Shown piece by piece: positions 47,691 to 57,342 of a stretch of 64,000 bases of DNA. Both the position numbers and the translations under genes were made by a program. The stretch covers positions 1 to 64,000 of the forward strand of contig NZ_MSSM01000018.1 of assembly GCF_004123795.1 (NCBI RefSeq), given 5' to 3'. Source of the DNA: Lacticaseibacillus chiayiensis. GTDB taxonomy: Bacteria > Bacillota > Bacilli > Lactobacillales > Lactobacillaceae. Within the stretch, counting starts at the first letter, position 1; every line of letters begins with the position of its first letter. Under the pieces are notes generated by a model. It was not told where the DNA came from. It did no database searches and saw only the letters and a program-made list of their open reading frames with translations.

Positions 47691-48626
47691 ATGGCCGTAA
47701 ACGAGTTGACGCTGCCGACATGGAATACTCTGAATGAAAAACGACAACGCTTTATTTTTCAACAGCTGATCCGCTATTTCTTGAGCCCCTTGCTGACAGT
47801 CGATGCGATTCGCCCAGTGACGGCTACGTTTTATGGCCAGACGCTTCACACTTTTGAAGCGATGATCGGTGGTGAATGGGTGCGGCTGGTTCCGGGTATG
47901 GCAAATGTCAGCCTGGGATTCGTCACGAATCATCAAGAAGAGTTGGCCCCTTATTTGACGCAAAGTGGTTTGACTTTGGCTGACATCCAACAGCTGCTTT
48001 CACCGATTAGAAAAACCGACATGCCTGCTATGTTGGTCGCAACAAGAGCAACACCAGCCAATGAAGAAATCTTGGGCCGGGTTAGTTTGACAACCCGAAT
48101 TTTCAAGGGCAATCATATGGCGTACGCGGCAATTCGGGCACAGGTATTGACGTTGCTGGATCGCCACGGCAGTCTTGACCCGTTTTCGCAAACTGGATGG
48201 CCGGCTACCCTGACGAGCGGCAGCGTCAAGTTGCGATTGGCCAGTGCGCATCATTATCAGGTCAGCATCGTCAAATCGTGGCGTAAGGCTGATTTGAGCA
48301 AGTCACTGAGCTATTTTGGCTTTCGCCTGCCTACCCAGGATCAATATGAGTATCTGCAAAGTGGCGGTAACCTAAGCCTGTTTCCATTCGGCAATACGTT
48401 GCCACTGGAAATGCCGCGATACTTGCCTAACCGATTTGGCTTGACCATACCGGTTAAACGAACCGGTAGTGAGCTGATTGTCGAAGACTTGCAAAAAAGT
48501 ACGGCATTACCGGCCCAGCCGACTGCTAAAGAAGCGCTGGCACTGTCGCCGTTTTATCAGGTTTCAGGAGAGGCAGATATGGCATTGGCCGTATATCGTC
48601 GCGTTGCACCGATTACGGTGAACTAA
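47691..48626 (+). CDS. uncharacterised protein resembling the FGE-sulfatase (SUMF1) fold, without cysteines
   Basis: A 311-residue soluble protein starting four bases after the helicase gene. Toward the C-terminus, FRLPTQDQYEYLQSGG then FPFGN, and about 12 residues later NRFGL, echo the formylglycine-generating enzyme pattern RLPTEAEWEYAARGG...YPWGN...NxFGL. WVRLVPGMANVSLGF near residue 63 may match the N-terminal PGG-F-MGS strand. The protein has no cysteine, so FGE chemistry is impossible; it may be a structural or binding derivative. Family unnamed by me; the resemblance is by eye. Confidence 0.6.
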   Translation: MAVNELTLPTWNTLNEKRQRFIFQQLIRYFLSPLLTVDAIRPVTATFYGQTLHTFEAMIGGEWVRLVPGMANVSLGFVTNHQEELAPYLTQSGLTLADIQQLLSPIRKTDMPAMLVATRATPANEEILGRVSLTTRIFKGNHMAYAAIRAQVLTLLDRHGSLDPFSQTGWPATLTSGSVKLRLASAHHYQVSIVKSWRKADLSKSLSYFGFRLPTQDQYEYLQSGGNLSLFPFGNTLPLEMPRYLPNRFGLTIPVKRTGSELIVEDLQKSTALPAQPTAKEALALSPFYQVSGEADMALAVYRRVAPITVN

Positions 48627-48704
48627 ACGCCCAATCATCATGCTATGCAGATGGTTTTACTAGTCGAAAACGCAGCAAGTTCAAGCTCCTCTTACCGAAG
48701 TGAG

Positions 48705-48925
48705 TTGACCCCATTTTTCAAGAAAGCTATAATAAACAATCGTTAGGACATGCGTCGATCCCTGTGTGAGACAGAAATAACCGCATTGGCTGAGAGCGGT
48801 TGCGCCAGGCTAAGATGTGCTCCCTGATATCAGTTGAACGAATATTAATGAAGTGGTAATGAGTCGCATCATTGCAACCAAGGTGGTACCGCGTGTAAGC
48901 GCCCTTGGCAGCAATGGTGCTTTTT
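48705..48925 (+). promoter_or_regulatory. promoter and T-box leader (alanine) of alaS
   Basis: Promoter TTGACC (48705-48710), 17-bp spacer, TATAAT (48728-48733). The T-box core AGGTGGTACCGCG is at 48881-48893. The terminator pairs AAGCGCC with GGTGCTT at 48897-48925, with T-run. A GCT in GATGTGCTCCC at about 48822 is a plausible Ala specifier. Uncharged tRNA-Ala would relieve termination and raise alanyl-tRNA synthetase. Confidence 0.88.
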
Positions 48926-48965
48926 GTGTTAACGCGTTCGTCAGCGAAGAGGAGGAAAAGTTATC

Positions 48966-51611
48966 GTGAAAAAAATGTCAAGTGGCGAAATTCGCCAAAT
49001 GTTTTTGGATTTTTTTAAGAGTAAAGGCCATGCCGTTGAACCAAGTGCCTCGTTGATCCCGGTCGACGATCCGACTTTGTTATGGATTAATTCCGGTGTT
49101 GCAACGTTGAAGAAGTATTTTGATGGCTCAGTTATACCGGACAATCCACGGATCACCAATGCCCAAAAATCGATTCGCACCAATGATATTGAGAATGTCG
49201 GGAAAACCGCGCGGCACTTAACCTTTTTCGAAATGCTAGGTAATTTTTCAGTTGGTGATTATTTCAAAAAAGAAGTGATTCCGTGGGCGTGGGAATTAAT
49301 GACGAGCCCTAAATGGTTTGGATTCGATCCTAAGCGTCTGTATGTTACGGTTTATCCGAAAGATAAAGTAACCAAGGAATTATGGCGCAAGGTCGGGGTT
49401 CCTGACGATCATATCGTTGAAGCAGAAGATAATTTCTGGGATATTGGTGAAGGCCCATCCGGTCCCGATTCCGAAATTTTTTACGACCGCGGGCAATCAT
49501 TCAACAATGTCGCTGAAGATGATCCGGAGAACTATCCCGGTGGTGAAAATTCGCGATATGTTGAAATCTGGAACATTGTCTTTTCAGAACTGAATCATTT
49601 ACCAGACGGGCGCTTTGTCGAGCAACCACATAAAAATATTGATACCGGCATGGGGCTGGAACGTTTGGTTGCCGTGATTCAAGGGACGCCAACGATTTTT
49701 GAAACTGACCTGTTTATGCCGATTATCAAGGCAACCGAAAAGATGAGCGCCGGTAAGAAGTACGGTGCCAATGCGCAGGATGATGTTTCATTCAAAATCA
49801 TCGCGGACCACGCGCGGACGGTGACATTTGCGATTGGCGATGGCGCCCTGCCAAGCAACGAAGGTCGCGGTTACGTGTTGCGGCGACTGATCCGGCGGGC
49901 GGTTCTGAATGGCAAAAAATTAGGCATCGATCACGATTTCCTGTATCAATTGGTACCGGTTGTCGGCGAAATCATGAAGAGCTATTACCCACAGATTCTG
50001 GCCAACCAACCATTTATCCAAAAGGTGATTAAATCCGAGGAAACGCGATTCCGTCAGACGTTGGATGCTGGCGTCAATCTGTTGAACCAGATCATTGCCG
50101 AATTAAAGAAAACCGGCAAGAAAGAGATTTCCGGCGCTGATGCCTTTAAGTTGTTCGACACGTATGGCTTCCCGGTTGAAATGACAAACGAGTATGCACA
50201 GGATGAAGGCTTGCAAGTCGATATGGCCGGCTTCAAAAAGAACATGGCCGCGCAACGTGATCGTGCCCGTAAAGCACGCGGCGATCGCCAGTCGATGGGC
50301 AGTCAGGATACTGTCTTAATGAACATTACAACCCCAAGTAAATTTACCGGCTGGACCGAATTGGATCATAAGCATGCGACCCTGCAGGACATTATTGTCG
50401 ACGATCAGCTGCAGGATGATGTCAGTGACGGCACGGCGCAGTTGATTTTTGACGAGACCCCGTTTTATGCGGAAATGGGCGGCCAGGTCGCCGATCACGG
50501 GCAAATTAAGGCGCAAGACGGCACGGTATTGGCAGAAGTAACTGATGTGCAGCATGCACCCAATGGCCAGAATCTGCATACGGTGACCGTTAACGGTAAG
50601 TTGGAAAAAGGCCAAGCTTACTGGCTGAGTGTTGATCGGCTGCGACGGAAAAAAGTTTCGCTTAACCATACGGCGACCCATTTGCTTGATCAAGCACTGC
50701 GCGATGTTTTGGGCGAGCATACTCACCAGGCAGGCTCGTTAGTCGAACCGGATTACTTGCGGTTTGACTTTACAAACTTTGGGCAGGTAACGCCGAAGCA
50801 ACTCCGCGAAGTCGAAACAATTGTTAACCAGAAAATCTGGGATGCTTTGCCGATTACCTGGAAAGAGATGCCGATCGAAGAGGCCAAGAAGCTTGGCGCA
50901 ATCGCTATGTTTGGGGACAAATACGGCGATGTCGTGCGAATTGTGTCGATTGGCGATTACAACAAGGAATTTGACGGCGGCACGCACCCAACTAATACTA
51001 ATGCGTTAGGATTATTTAAGATCACCAGTGAATCCGGTATCGGTGCCGGTATTCGCCGAGTCGAAGCTGTAACTTCTAAAGAAGCTTATGAATATCTGAC
51101 GCAACAACAGGATTGGCTAAAAGAAACTGCCGATCATCTGAAGATTGATCAGGTGAAAAATGTGCCAAGCAAGGTGGCGCAACTGCAGGTGGATCTTAAA
51201 ACCGAGCAGAAAACAGTGGACGGGTTGCAGGCAAAACTTGCTGCTCAAGCTGCAGCTGGTATTTTTGACCATGCCGAAACGGTTGGCGACTTCAAGATCA
51301 TTACCAAACAGGTTCAAGTTGCCGGGATGAACGAGTTGCGACAATTGGCCGATGAATGGAAAACCAAGAACGCATCGGATGTGCTTGTATTGGGGACGGA
51401 AGCCAATGGTAAGGCAAACTTATTGGTAGCGGCCAATGCAACCGCGAATAAAGCCGGCATCAAAGCAGGCGACCTGATCAAAGCCATCGCGCCAAAAGTT
51501 GGCGGTGGCGGTGGCGGTCGTCCGGACATGGCCCAGGCAGGTGGCAAGAATCCGGCCGGTATTGTGGCGGCTTTAAATGAAGCTAAGCAGGTGATTGGCC
51601 AACAGGCTTAG
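48966..51611 (+). CDS. alaS: alanyl-tRNA synthetase with altered editing-domain zinc site
   Basis: An 881-residue class II synthetase: catalytic core (about 1-460), editing domain (about 550-710) and C-Ala domain ending with a [15 protein letters not shown] loop. The editing domain keeps H568 and H572 of HTATH and H674, but the conserved Cys four residues before that His (CGGTH in nearly all AlaRS) is D670: [17 protein letters not shown] 48966 is chosen because GAGGAGG lies about 10 bases upstream; ATG 48975 is too far. Confidence 0.94.
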   Translation: MKKMSSGEIRQMFLDFFKSKGHAVEPSASLIPVDDPTLLWINSGVATLKKYFDGSVIPDNPRITNAQKSIRTNDIENVGKTARHLTFFEMLGNFSVGDYFKKEVIPWAWELMTSPKWFGFDPKRLYVTVYPKDKVTKELWRKVGVPDDHIVEAEDNFWDIGEGPSGPDSEIFYDRGQSFNNVAEDDPENYPGGENSRYVEIWNIVFSELNHLPDGRFVEQPHKNIDTGMGLERLVAVIQGTPTIFETDLFMPIIKATEKMSAGKKYGANAQDDVSFKIIADHARTVTFAIGDGALPSNEGRGYVLRRLIRRAVLNGKKLGIDHDFLYQLVPVVGEIMKSYYPQILANQPFIQKVIKSEETRFRQTLDAGVNLLNQIIAELKKTGKKEISGADAFKLFDTYGFPVEMTNEYAQDEGLQVDMAGFKKNMAAQRDRARKARGDRQSMGSQDTVLMNITTPSKFTGWTELDHKHATLQDIIVDDQLQDDVSDGTAQLIFDETPFYAEMGGQVADHGQIKAQDGTVLAEVTDVQHAPNGQNLHTVTVNGKLEKGQAYWLSVDRLRRKKVSLNHTATHLLDQALRDVLGEHTHQAGSLVEPDYLRFDFTNFGQVTPKQLREVETIVNQKIWDALPITWKEMPIEEAKKLGAIAMFGDKYGDVVRIVSIGDYNKEFDGGTHPTNTNALGLFKITSESGIGAGIRRVEAVTSKEAYEYLTQQQDWLKETADHLKIDQVKNVPSKVAQLQVDLKTEQKTVDGLQAKLAAQAAAGIFDHAETVGDFKIITKQVQVAGMNELRQLADEWKTKNASDVLVLGTEANGKANLLVAANATANKAGIKAGDLIKAIAPKVGGGGGGRPDMAQAGGKNPAGIVAALNEAKQVIGQQA

Positions 51612-51698
51612 TGCCCTGAAGCTGTTTTTCACGCGACCATGGCCAGATTGAGCGCCTAAATTAATTCTTTTGAAGACCATTTAAATAGTTTTGCCGTG

Positions 51699-51742
51699 CG
51701 TCAGAATTCACTAACAGTCATTTTGTTGGTCGAATTCTGGCG
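51699..51742 (+). other. hairpin after alaS
   Basis: CGTCAGAATTC...CTAAC faces GTTGGTCGAATTCTGGCG in a stem with few mismatches around a 9-base loop. A T-rich stretch (TTTGCTTTTT) follows seven or more bases later, not directly. It may be a weak or atypical terminator for alaS. Confidence 0.45.
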
Positions 51743-51769
51743 TATTTGCTTTTTGGCGGTGTGGACGCG

Positions 51770-51904
51770 ATGATTCATGGTAAAATGAAGAAAACGATTC
51801 CAAGAGCAAGTCGAGTCACCGATTCATTTTCCCGTTCCCCTGACAAGAGTAAACAGATGATTCGCTTAGTTGACGGGGATGATAAAGACGATGATGACTG
51901 GTAA
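51770..51904 (+). CDS. possible 44-residue protein with acidic tail
   Basis: An open frame in the nearly 400-base gap between alaS and ireB. The product has a basic first half (GKMKKTIPRASR) and an acidic end (DGDDKDDDDW). No good Shine-Dalgarno is visible, only GTGGACG, so translation is doubtful. No family recognised. The remainder of the gap holds a hairpin and the ireB promoter. Confidence 0.3.
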   Translation: MIHGKMKKTIPRASRVTDSFSRSPDKSKQMIRLVDGDDKDDDDW

Positions 51905-51946
51905 TGGCTGACCCTCCATTGACTGTTACTTACTTTTGCTCAGGAA

Positions 51947-51976
51947 TTGTACATTTGGCTGGCTTTCAAGTAAAAT
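51947..51976 (+). promoter_or_regulatory. promoter of ireB-ruvX-DUF1292 operon
   Basis: TTGTAC, 18-bp spacer, TAAAAT, about 35 bases before the ireB start. Confidence 0.5.
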
Positions 51977-52009
51977 GGTCTTTGAAGCGGATAGAATAGA
52001 GGTGTAAGA

Positions 52010-52270
52010 ATGAGCACATTAGATCAAACCGTTCATTTTGATTTTCGAGATAACAATCCGAAAAATGTTCACGAGACGTTGGAAACTGTGTATAAGGCGC
52101 TTGAGGAAAAAGGCTATAACCCGATCAACCAGATAGTGGGGTATTTGATTTCCGGCGATCCGGCCTATATTCCTCGGTATAATGATGCGCGCAACCTGAT
52201 TCGGAAACATGAGCGCGATGAGATCATTGAGGAGCTTGTTCGAAACTATCTTGGCAAGGAGCAAGCTTAA
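52010..52270 (+). CDS. ireB: IreB-family regulatory phosphoprotein (UPF0297)
   Basis: An 86-residue protein matching UPF0297/YrzL, with Thr near the N-terminus ([11 protein letters not shown]) and the conserved [27 protein letters not shown]. In Enterococcus IreB is a substrate of the Ser/Thr kinase IreK and affects cephalosporin resistance. GAGGTG precedes the ATG. The stop overlaps the ruvX start by one base. Confidence 0.92.
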   Translation: MSTLDQTVHFDFRDNNPKNVHETLETVYKALEEKGYNPINQIVGYLISGDPAYIPRYNDARNLIRKHERDEIIEELVRNYLGKEQA

Positions 52271-52704
52271 TGCGCTTAATGGGGTTGGACGTCGGTTCTC
52301 GGACTGTCGGGGTAGCGATCAGTGATCCTTTAGGCTGGACGGCACAAGGTCTGGAGATTATTCGGATCAATGAAGATAAACAACAGTTTGGGATTACACG
52401 TCTCAAAGAGTTGGTCAAGCAATATGAAGTGACCGCCTTTGTTTTGGGTTTACCCAAAAATATGAACAATTCAATTGGACCACGCGCAGAAAAGTCACAG
52501 GCTTATGGTGATTTACTTAAAGAGACGTTTGGTTTGCCGGTTGACTTTATTGATGAACGGCTCACAACTGTTGAGGCTTCACGGATGCTGATTGAAGAAG
52601 CAGACGCCAGCCGCAAGCGGCAAAAGCAGGTCATTGATAAAGTGGCTGCCCAGATGATCCTACAAAATTATCTGGATGCGAAAGGTCCCTTGACGAAGCA
52701 ATAA
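52270..52704 (+). CDS. ruvX: Holliday junction resolvase RuvX/YqgF
   Basis: A 144-residue RNase H-fold nuclease with [31 protein letters not shown] and [11 protein letters not shown], carrying the acidic metal ligands. In bacteria YqgF also acts in pre-16S rRNA 5' maturation. Translationally coupled to ireB. The DUF1292 gene follows, the standard ireB-yqgF-yrzB order of Firmicutes. Confidence 0.93.
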   Translation: MRLMGLDVGSRTVGVAISDPLGWTAQGLEIIRINEDKQQFGITRLKELVKQYEVTAFVLGLPKNMNNSIGPRAEKSQAYGDLLKETFGLPVDFIDERLTTVEASRMLIEEADASRKRQKQVIDKVAAQMILQNYLDAKGPLTKQ

Positions 52705-52754
52705 TCATGGCAGGTGGCCACACAGGTTCCGCCTGTATTTTAAGGAGACGCAAG

Positions 52755-53075
52755 ATGGCGAATAACGAACATGTAACGCCCGGTGATGACAATCAGCAGA
52801 TTACGCTGATCGATGAAAAGGGCAATGAAGAACTCTATCAGGTTTTATTCACGTTTGATTCCGAAGATTACGGCAAAAGCTACGTGCTTTTATACCCGGC
52901 CAGCGAAAGCGATAATCAGGAAGTTGAAATTCAAGCTTTCTCGTTTACGCCGGATGCAAATGGGGATGCCAGCTCGGGAGATCTTTTTCCTATCGAAGAC
53001 GATGAGGAATGGGATATGGTCGAAGAGGTATTAAATACTTTCTTGGCTGATGACGATTCAAATCTGCAGGATTAA
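52755..53075 (+). CDS. DUF1292 family protein (YrzB-like)
   Basis: A 106-residue, strongly acidic protein with ITLIDEKGNEELYQVLFTFDSEDYGKSYVLLYP, the DUF1292 signature. Function unknown; invariably linked with ireB and ruvX. ATG 52755 has AAGGAGA upstream. Terminator follows. Confidence 0.88.
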   Translation: MANNEHVTPGDDNQQITLIDEKGNEELYQVLFTFDSEDYGKSYVLLYPASESDNQEVEIQAFSFTPDANGDASSGDLFPIEDDEEWDMVEEVLNTFLADDDSNLQD

Positions 53076-53090
53076 TTAAGTCATAACCCA

Positions 53091-53122
53091 GCAGGCCACC
53101 AGATTTTTGGTGGTCTGCTTTT
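53091..53122 (+). terminator. Rho-independent terminator of ireB operon
   Basis: GCAGGCCACCA, loop GATTTT, TGGTGGTCTGC then TTTTA. Confidence 0.85.
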
Positions 53123-53125
53123 ATG

Positions 53126-53150
53126 TGAGCGTGATCCGACACGCGTTATG
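53126..53150. repeat. intergenic palindromic repeat, relic G
   Basis: TGAGCGTGATCCG joined to ACACGCGTTATGG: just the two outermost tips of the 120-bp repeat family, with the inside lost. Confidence 0.5.
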
Positions 53151-53230
53151 GCAAACGGCTTTAGCAACACCCACTCGCGATTTGGCAATTATGGTAGAAT
53201 ACTCTTTAAAAGAGTGGAGGCATTCGCGTC

Positions 53231-53476
53231 ATGACTGAAGAGAAGCGGCGTTTTAAAGCCGTTATTGGTGATAAAACGTATACGATTATCGGGCCGGGAT
53301 CCGAGCAGCACTTTTTGACCGTGACAAAGCTGTTAAATGAACGGCTGGATCAGGTTAAAACGCTGGCACCGGATCTGACCGCTGAAGAGCAGGCGATTTT
53401 AGTTGCCTTCAATGCTGTTTCGGATCAGGTTAAATTGTTGGCGGCCCAACAAAACGAGCCGGATCAGAAAGCGTAG
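53231..53476 (+). CDS. zapA: cell division protein ZapA
   Basis: An 81-residue protein that bundles FtsZ filaments at the division site. It matches ZapA by the N-terminal beta domain (KAVIGDKTYTIIGPGSEQHFLTVTKLLNERL) and the following coiled-coil helix. GGAGG precedes the ATG. cvpA follows 12 bases later. Confidence 0.85.
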   Translation: MTEEKRRFKAVIGDKTYTIIGPGSEQHFLTVTKLLNERLDQVKTLAPDLTAEEQAILVAFNAVSDQVKLLAAQQNEPDQKA

Positions 53477-53488
53477 TGGGGGAACGAC

Positions 53489-54022
53489 TTGATTTCGATT
53501 GCGATTATTTTAGTGTTGGCATATTTTTATTACAGTGGGGCGCGTCGCGGGGCGGCGTTGCAGTGGTTGCACGTGGGTGGTTATGCCCTGAGTTTTCTGG
53601 CAGCAACTGCCTTGGCACAGCCATTAGGGGAACACTTCACGTTGTTAATTCCTTATCCGTCAGCGACCAATGCTGGTCAATTTGCGTTTTATTCCGACAA
53701 AATTGGTTTGACGCTAGACACCGCTTTTTATCGTGGGTTTGCTTTTTTGCTGGTGCTGACGATCGGTTGGTTAATAACCAGGACTATCTCGTTGTGGTTC
53801 CATGATTTGACTTATAAAGCAATGAGTCACCGCAAAAGTGCTCTAATTGGCGGCATTGCTAATTTGGTGATCGGATATATTTTTTTGTTTCTCATTTTAG
53901 CGCTGTTGGCGCTGATTCCGATTGCTGGCATTCAACAGGGCCTCGATCATTCAATTGTTGCCAAAGCTATGATTAAATATTCACCAGGGTTGACGCAATT
54001 TATTAATGCGCTCTGGTTGTGA
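53489..54022 (+). CDS. cvpA: CvpA-family membrane protein
   Basis: A 177-residue protein with about four membrane helices (starting ISIAIILVLAYFYYSGARRGAALQWLHVGGY), typical of CvpA/YshB. First linked to colicin V production; role in Gram-positives unclear. TTG start with GGGGGAAC upstream. Order zapA-cvpA-mutS2-trxA is conserved in Firmicutes. Confidence 0.85.
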   Translation: MISIAIILVLAYFYYSGARRGAALQWLHVGGYALSFLAATALAQPLGEHFTLLIPYPSATNAGQFAFYSDKIGLTLDTAFYRGFAFLLVLTIGWLITRTISLWFHDLTYKAMSHRKSALIGGIANLVIGYIFLFLILALLALIPIAGIQQGLDHSIVAKAMIKYSPGLTQFINALWL

Positions 54023-54087
54023 ACACAGTGACGCTCAGGGATGGATAATTGATGTCTTTGGGCGCTTCGTGGTTATAGGAGCAGAAC

Positions 54088-56448
54088 ATGAATAACAAGA
54101 TTTTAAAAACACTTGAATACGACAAGATTCAGCAAGCATTATTGAGTCAAGTCGTAACGGCAAAAGGGCGGCAGCTGGTCCAGAATATGGTGCCGTTAAC
54201 GGATCCGGTGGCCGTACAACGGGCACTTGATGAAACAGCTGACGGGGCTTCGGCGTTGCGGCTCAAGGGTGGCATCCCAGTTCCCCAGCTGGAAAATATT
54301 GATCCGGCATTAAAACGAGTCGATATCGGAGCCGTTTTAAATGGTCAGGAATTGGCCAGCATCAGTCGGGTACTGCAAACAGTGAGTGCCATCGATAAAT
54401 TCTTGACCGACTTGCAGGATCAGATTGATTTTCGTCAACTCTATACGTTACAAGAAGAGCTGACGGCGTTGCCGCAATTATCCCGCCGTCTGAAGACCGC
54501 CGTTGATCCTGAAGGTACTTTGACCGATGAGGCCAGCCCTGAGCTGCATGGCATTCGTGAGCAAATCAAGCGGATTGAAAGCGATATTCGCAGTAAAATG
54601 GCGGAATATACGCGCGGTGCCCAGTCGAAATATTTAAGCGATCCCATTGTCACCATTCGTGATGATCGTTATGTGATTCCGGTTAAAGCGGCCTATCGCG
54701 GTAAATTCGGCGGGGTCGTTCACGATCAAAGTGCTACGGGGCAAACCCTTTTTGTTGAACCACAAGCCATTGTTGCGCTGAATAACCGTCTCCGTGAGGC
54801 GCAGATGGCAGAAACGGCTGAAGTGAACCGAGTGTTGGCCGAGCTGTCAAATGAGTTGGCACCATATACAGGACAGATCAAAGCCAATGCGGCGGTTCTC
54901 GGCCATTTTGATTTTATTAACGCCAAGGCAAAGTTGGCTAAAAACCAGAAAGCAACCGAGCCGCTGGTTTCATCCGATAATGATGTCTTGTTGCGGCAAG
55001 CGCGCCATCCGTTAATCGATCGGCATCAGGTTGTCGGCAATGACATTCCATTAGGCGCAGATTACCAAGCAATGGTCATTACGGGACCTAACACTGGTGG
55101 GAAAACGATCACCTTAAAAACGTTAGGCTTATTGCAGCTCATGGGGCAATCGGGTTTGTTTATTCCAGCCGACGATGAAAGCCGCATTGGTATTTTTGAT
55201 GAAGTTTTTGCTGACATTGGCGATGAACAGTCGATTGAGCAGAATCTATCTACTTTTTCTGCCCACATGGATAATATCGTGCACATTCTTAAACAGCTCT
55301 CCCACAACAGTCTGGTGCTGTTTGATGAATTGGGAGCGGGCACGGATCCGCAAGAAGGTGCGGCATTGGCGATTGCGATTTTGGATGCTGTTGGGGAGAT
55401 TGGTGCGTATGTGGTGGCCACGACCCATTATCCGGAACTGAAATTGTACGGCTACAATACGCCCAAAACCATCAACGCATCGATGGAGTTCGACAGCAAA
55501 ACGCTACAGCCAACCTATCGCCTACTGGTTGGCGTTCCCGGCCGCTCAAACGCCTTTGATATTTCGATGCGATTAGGCTTACCGCAGCCGATTGTCGATC
55601 GGGCTAAGTCGATGATTAGCTCCGACAGTCACGAACTGAACAACATGATTAGCGATTTGGAAAGACAACGTAAGGCGGCAGAGAATGCGCGAGTAGCCGC
55701 GCAACGGCAACTGGCGGATGCCCAATCGCTTCATGATGAATTGGCCGACGCGTATAAGGCATTTACCACTGAACGGGATGCCCAGTTGCAACAGGCTAAG
55801 GAAAAAGCCAATGCAATGGTTGACAAGGCACAGGCAAAAGCGGATAAAATTATTAAGCAGCTGCGGCAAATGCAGCTGACCAATCCGGGATCCGTCAAAG
55901 AAAATCAATTAATTGCGGCCAGAACCGCCCTCAAGCGTCTGCACCAAGACGAACCGCTGCAAAAAAATCGGGTGCTTCGACGTGAACGGGAAAAGCAGGC
56001 ATTGCATGTTGGTGATGAGGTGAAGGTTGCCAGTTATGATCAGACCGGCACCTTATTAGAACAGTTCGACAAGGATCATTGGCAGGTTCAGATGGGCATT
56101 TTGAAAATGAAGGTACCAACTTCAGAACTGGAAAAAGTCAAACCGTCCAAACAAGCCTCCACGCAGCGGCCAGTAGTTAAGGTTAGCGGCGGTGGCATGA
56201 GCGGTCCGTCCACCACGCTGGATTTGCGCGGCGAACGCTATGAGCAGGCAATGGCTGATTTAGATCAATATATTGATGCGGCTTTGTTGGCGGGTTATCC
56301 ATCCGTTACGATCATTCACGGTTTGGGCACCGGCGCGATTCGCAATGGGGTGACCCAATATCTGAAGCGTAATCGGCAAGTGAAGAACTTTGGATTTGCC
56401 CCGCAGAATGCTGGCGGATCCGGAGCAACAATTGTTAATTTCAAGTAG
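54088..56448 (+). CDS. mutS2: MutS2 (ribosome rescue/anti-recombination ATPase-nuclease)
   Basis: A 786-residue protein: helical core, ABC-type ATPase with Walker A ITGPNTGGKT and Walker B LVLFDELGAGTDP, a long coiled coil (about 510-620), a KOW-like region and a C-terminal Smr nuclease domain with LDLRGERYEQA and HGLGTGAIR. MutS2 lacks the mismatch-recognition domain of MutS; recent work links it to splitting collided ribosomes. Intact and full length. Confidence 0.94.
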   Translation: MNNKILKTLEYDKIQQALLSQVVTAKGRQLVQNMVPLTDPVAVQRALDETADGASALRLKGGIPVPQLENIDPALKRVDIGAVLNGQELASISRVLQTVSAIDKFLTDLQDQIDFRQLYTLQEELTALPQLSRRLKTAVDPEGTLTDEASPELHGIREQIKRIESDIRSKMAEYTRGAQSKYLSDPIVTIRDDRYVIPVKAAYRGKFGGVVHDQSATGQTLFVEPQAIVALNNRLREAQMAETAEVNRVLAELSNELAPYTGQIKANAAVLGHFDFINAKAKLAKNQKATEPLVSSDNDVLLRQARHPLIDRHQVVGNDIPLGADYQAMVITGPNTGGKTITLKTLGLLQLMGQSGLFIPADDESRIGIFDEVFADIGDEQSIEQNLSTFSAHMDNIVHILKQLSHNSLVLFDELGAGTDPQEGAALAIAILDAVGEIGAYVVATTHYPELKLYGYNTPKTINASMEFDSKTLQPTYRLLVGVPGRSNAFDISMRLGLPQPIVDRAKSMISSDSHELNNMISDLERQRKAAENARVAAQRQLADAQSLHDELADAYKAFTTERDAQLQQAKEKANAMVDKAQAKADKIIKQLRQMQLTNPGSVKENQLIAARTALKRLHQDEPLQKNRVLRREREKQALHVGDEVKVASYDQTGTLLEQFDKDHWQVQMGILKMKVPTSELEKVKPSKQASTQRPVVKVSGGGMSGPSTTLDLRGERYEQAMADLDQYIDAALLAGYPSVTIIHGLGTGAIRNGVTQYLKRNRQVKNFGFAPQNAGGSGATIVNFK

Positions 56449-56514
56449 CTAGTAGTATTTTACCAGTGAATGTGCTATGATTTAGTTACAAAAAGTAAGA
56501 GGAGGAATCCGTTC

Positions 56515-56826
56515 ATGGTTCAAGCAGTCACAGATTCAAACTACAAGACGGAGACCGACACTGGCGTCACCCTAACCGATTTTTGGGCGACATGGTGCGG
56601 CCCTTGTCGTATGCAGAGCCCAGTCATCGAAAAGTTAGCCGAGAGTCGCGATGACGTTAAGTTCGTCAAGATGGATGTCGATGCTAACCCAGAGACACCA
56701 AAGTCATTTGGCATTATGGCGATCCCAACGCTTGTCATCAAAAAAGATGGCAAGGTTGTCGAGAAGCTGGTTGGCTATCAAACCAAAGATCAGCTCGACG
56801 CAACGCTGAACAAGTACACCGCTTAA
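56515..56826 (+). CDS. trxA: thioredoxin
   Basis: A 103-residue thioredoxin with the active site WCGPC at residues 27-31 and the cis-Pro segment MAIPT. It reduces protein disulfides and would serve Tpx. AGAGGAGG precedes ATG 56515; the longer frame from 56470 has no site. Two terminators follow. Confidence 0.94.
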   Translation: MVQAVTDSNYKTETDTGVTLTDFWATWCGPCRMQSPVIEKLAESRDDVKFVKMDVDANPETPKSFGIMAIPTLVIKKDGKVVEKLVGYQTKDQLDATLNKYTA

Positions 56827-56857
56827 TCGAAGCAAGAGGATCAACTTTCTGATCAGA

Positions 56858-56888
56858 GGCTGCAGTCTGAATAAGGCTGCGGCTTTTT
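56858..56888 (+). terminator. Rho-independent terminator 1 of mutS2-trxA
   Basis: GCTGCAGTC and GGCTGCGGC pair with one G-T pair, followed by a seven-T run. Confidence 0.7.
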
Positions 56889-56902
56889 TTAAAGTGTCAA
56901 AT

Positions 56903-56960
56903 AAGACGCGTAACTGTTTAGCACGCAAACAAGTCCGTGCGAACGTTACGCGTCTTTTCT
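56903..56960 (+). terminator. Rho-independent terminator 2
   Basis: AAGACGCGTAAC faces GTTACGCGTCTT perfectly, with an inner GCACG/CGTGC stem, then TTCTTTT. A-rich bases before the stem could allow function on both strands. Confidence 0.8.
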
Positions 56961-56964
56961 TTTT

Positions 56965-57281
56965 ATAACCAGATTGGCAAGACCCAAAATTTGAGGGTTA
57001 AAGCAAATTCCGTTCAGTGCGGATATAAAAGCCATGATAAAAAACGAATCTTAATCTAAATCGAGGAAAATCAGTGGGGTTTTTCAGATGTAATCGCTAT
57101 ATTAGAATTATTTCGTCGTGGTGGTTTAGCCTGTGGAATGACTTGTATTGAACACTTAGAAACGTAAGCAACGTTGATATGGTGGAATCTTTGCGACGTT
57201 AAATGATTTTCCGAGATGAAGTCCGACAGATAGTTGTCGGGTTCACATTACGAAACTGTTAGGTGATTGTTACGCTTTTCG
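56965..57281. other. non-coding region before the dlt promoter
   Basis: About 320 bases, AT-rich, no open frame worth calling. The only structure I see is a small hairpin CCGACA-GATAG-TTGTCGG at about 57226-57243. It probably carries regulatory input for dlt, but I could not identify an operator. Confidence 0.4.
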
Positions 57282-57311
57282 TTGGCGAGGCGTTTTCTGT
57301 AAAACTATAAT
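57282..57311 (+). promoter_or_regulatory. dlt operon promoter
   Basis: TTGGCG (57282-57287), 18-bp spacer, perfect TATAAT (57306-57311), 31 bases before the dltX ATG. Confidence 0.7.
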
Positions 57312-57342
57312 AGACCTGTAATTAAGAACGTGGGGTGACAAG

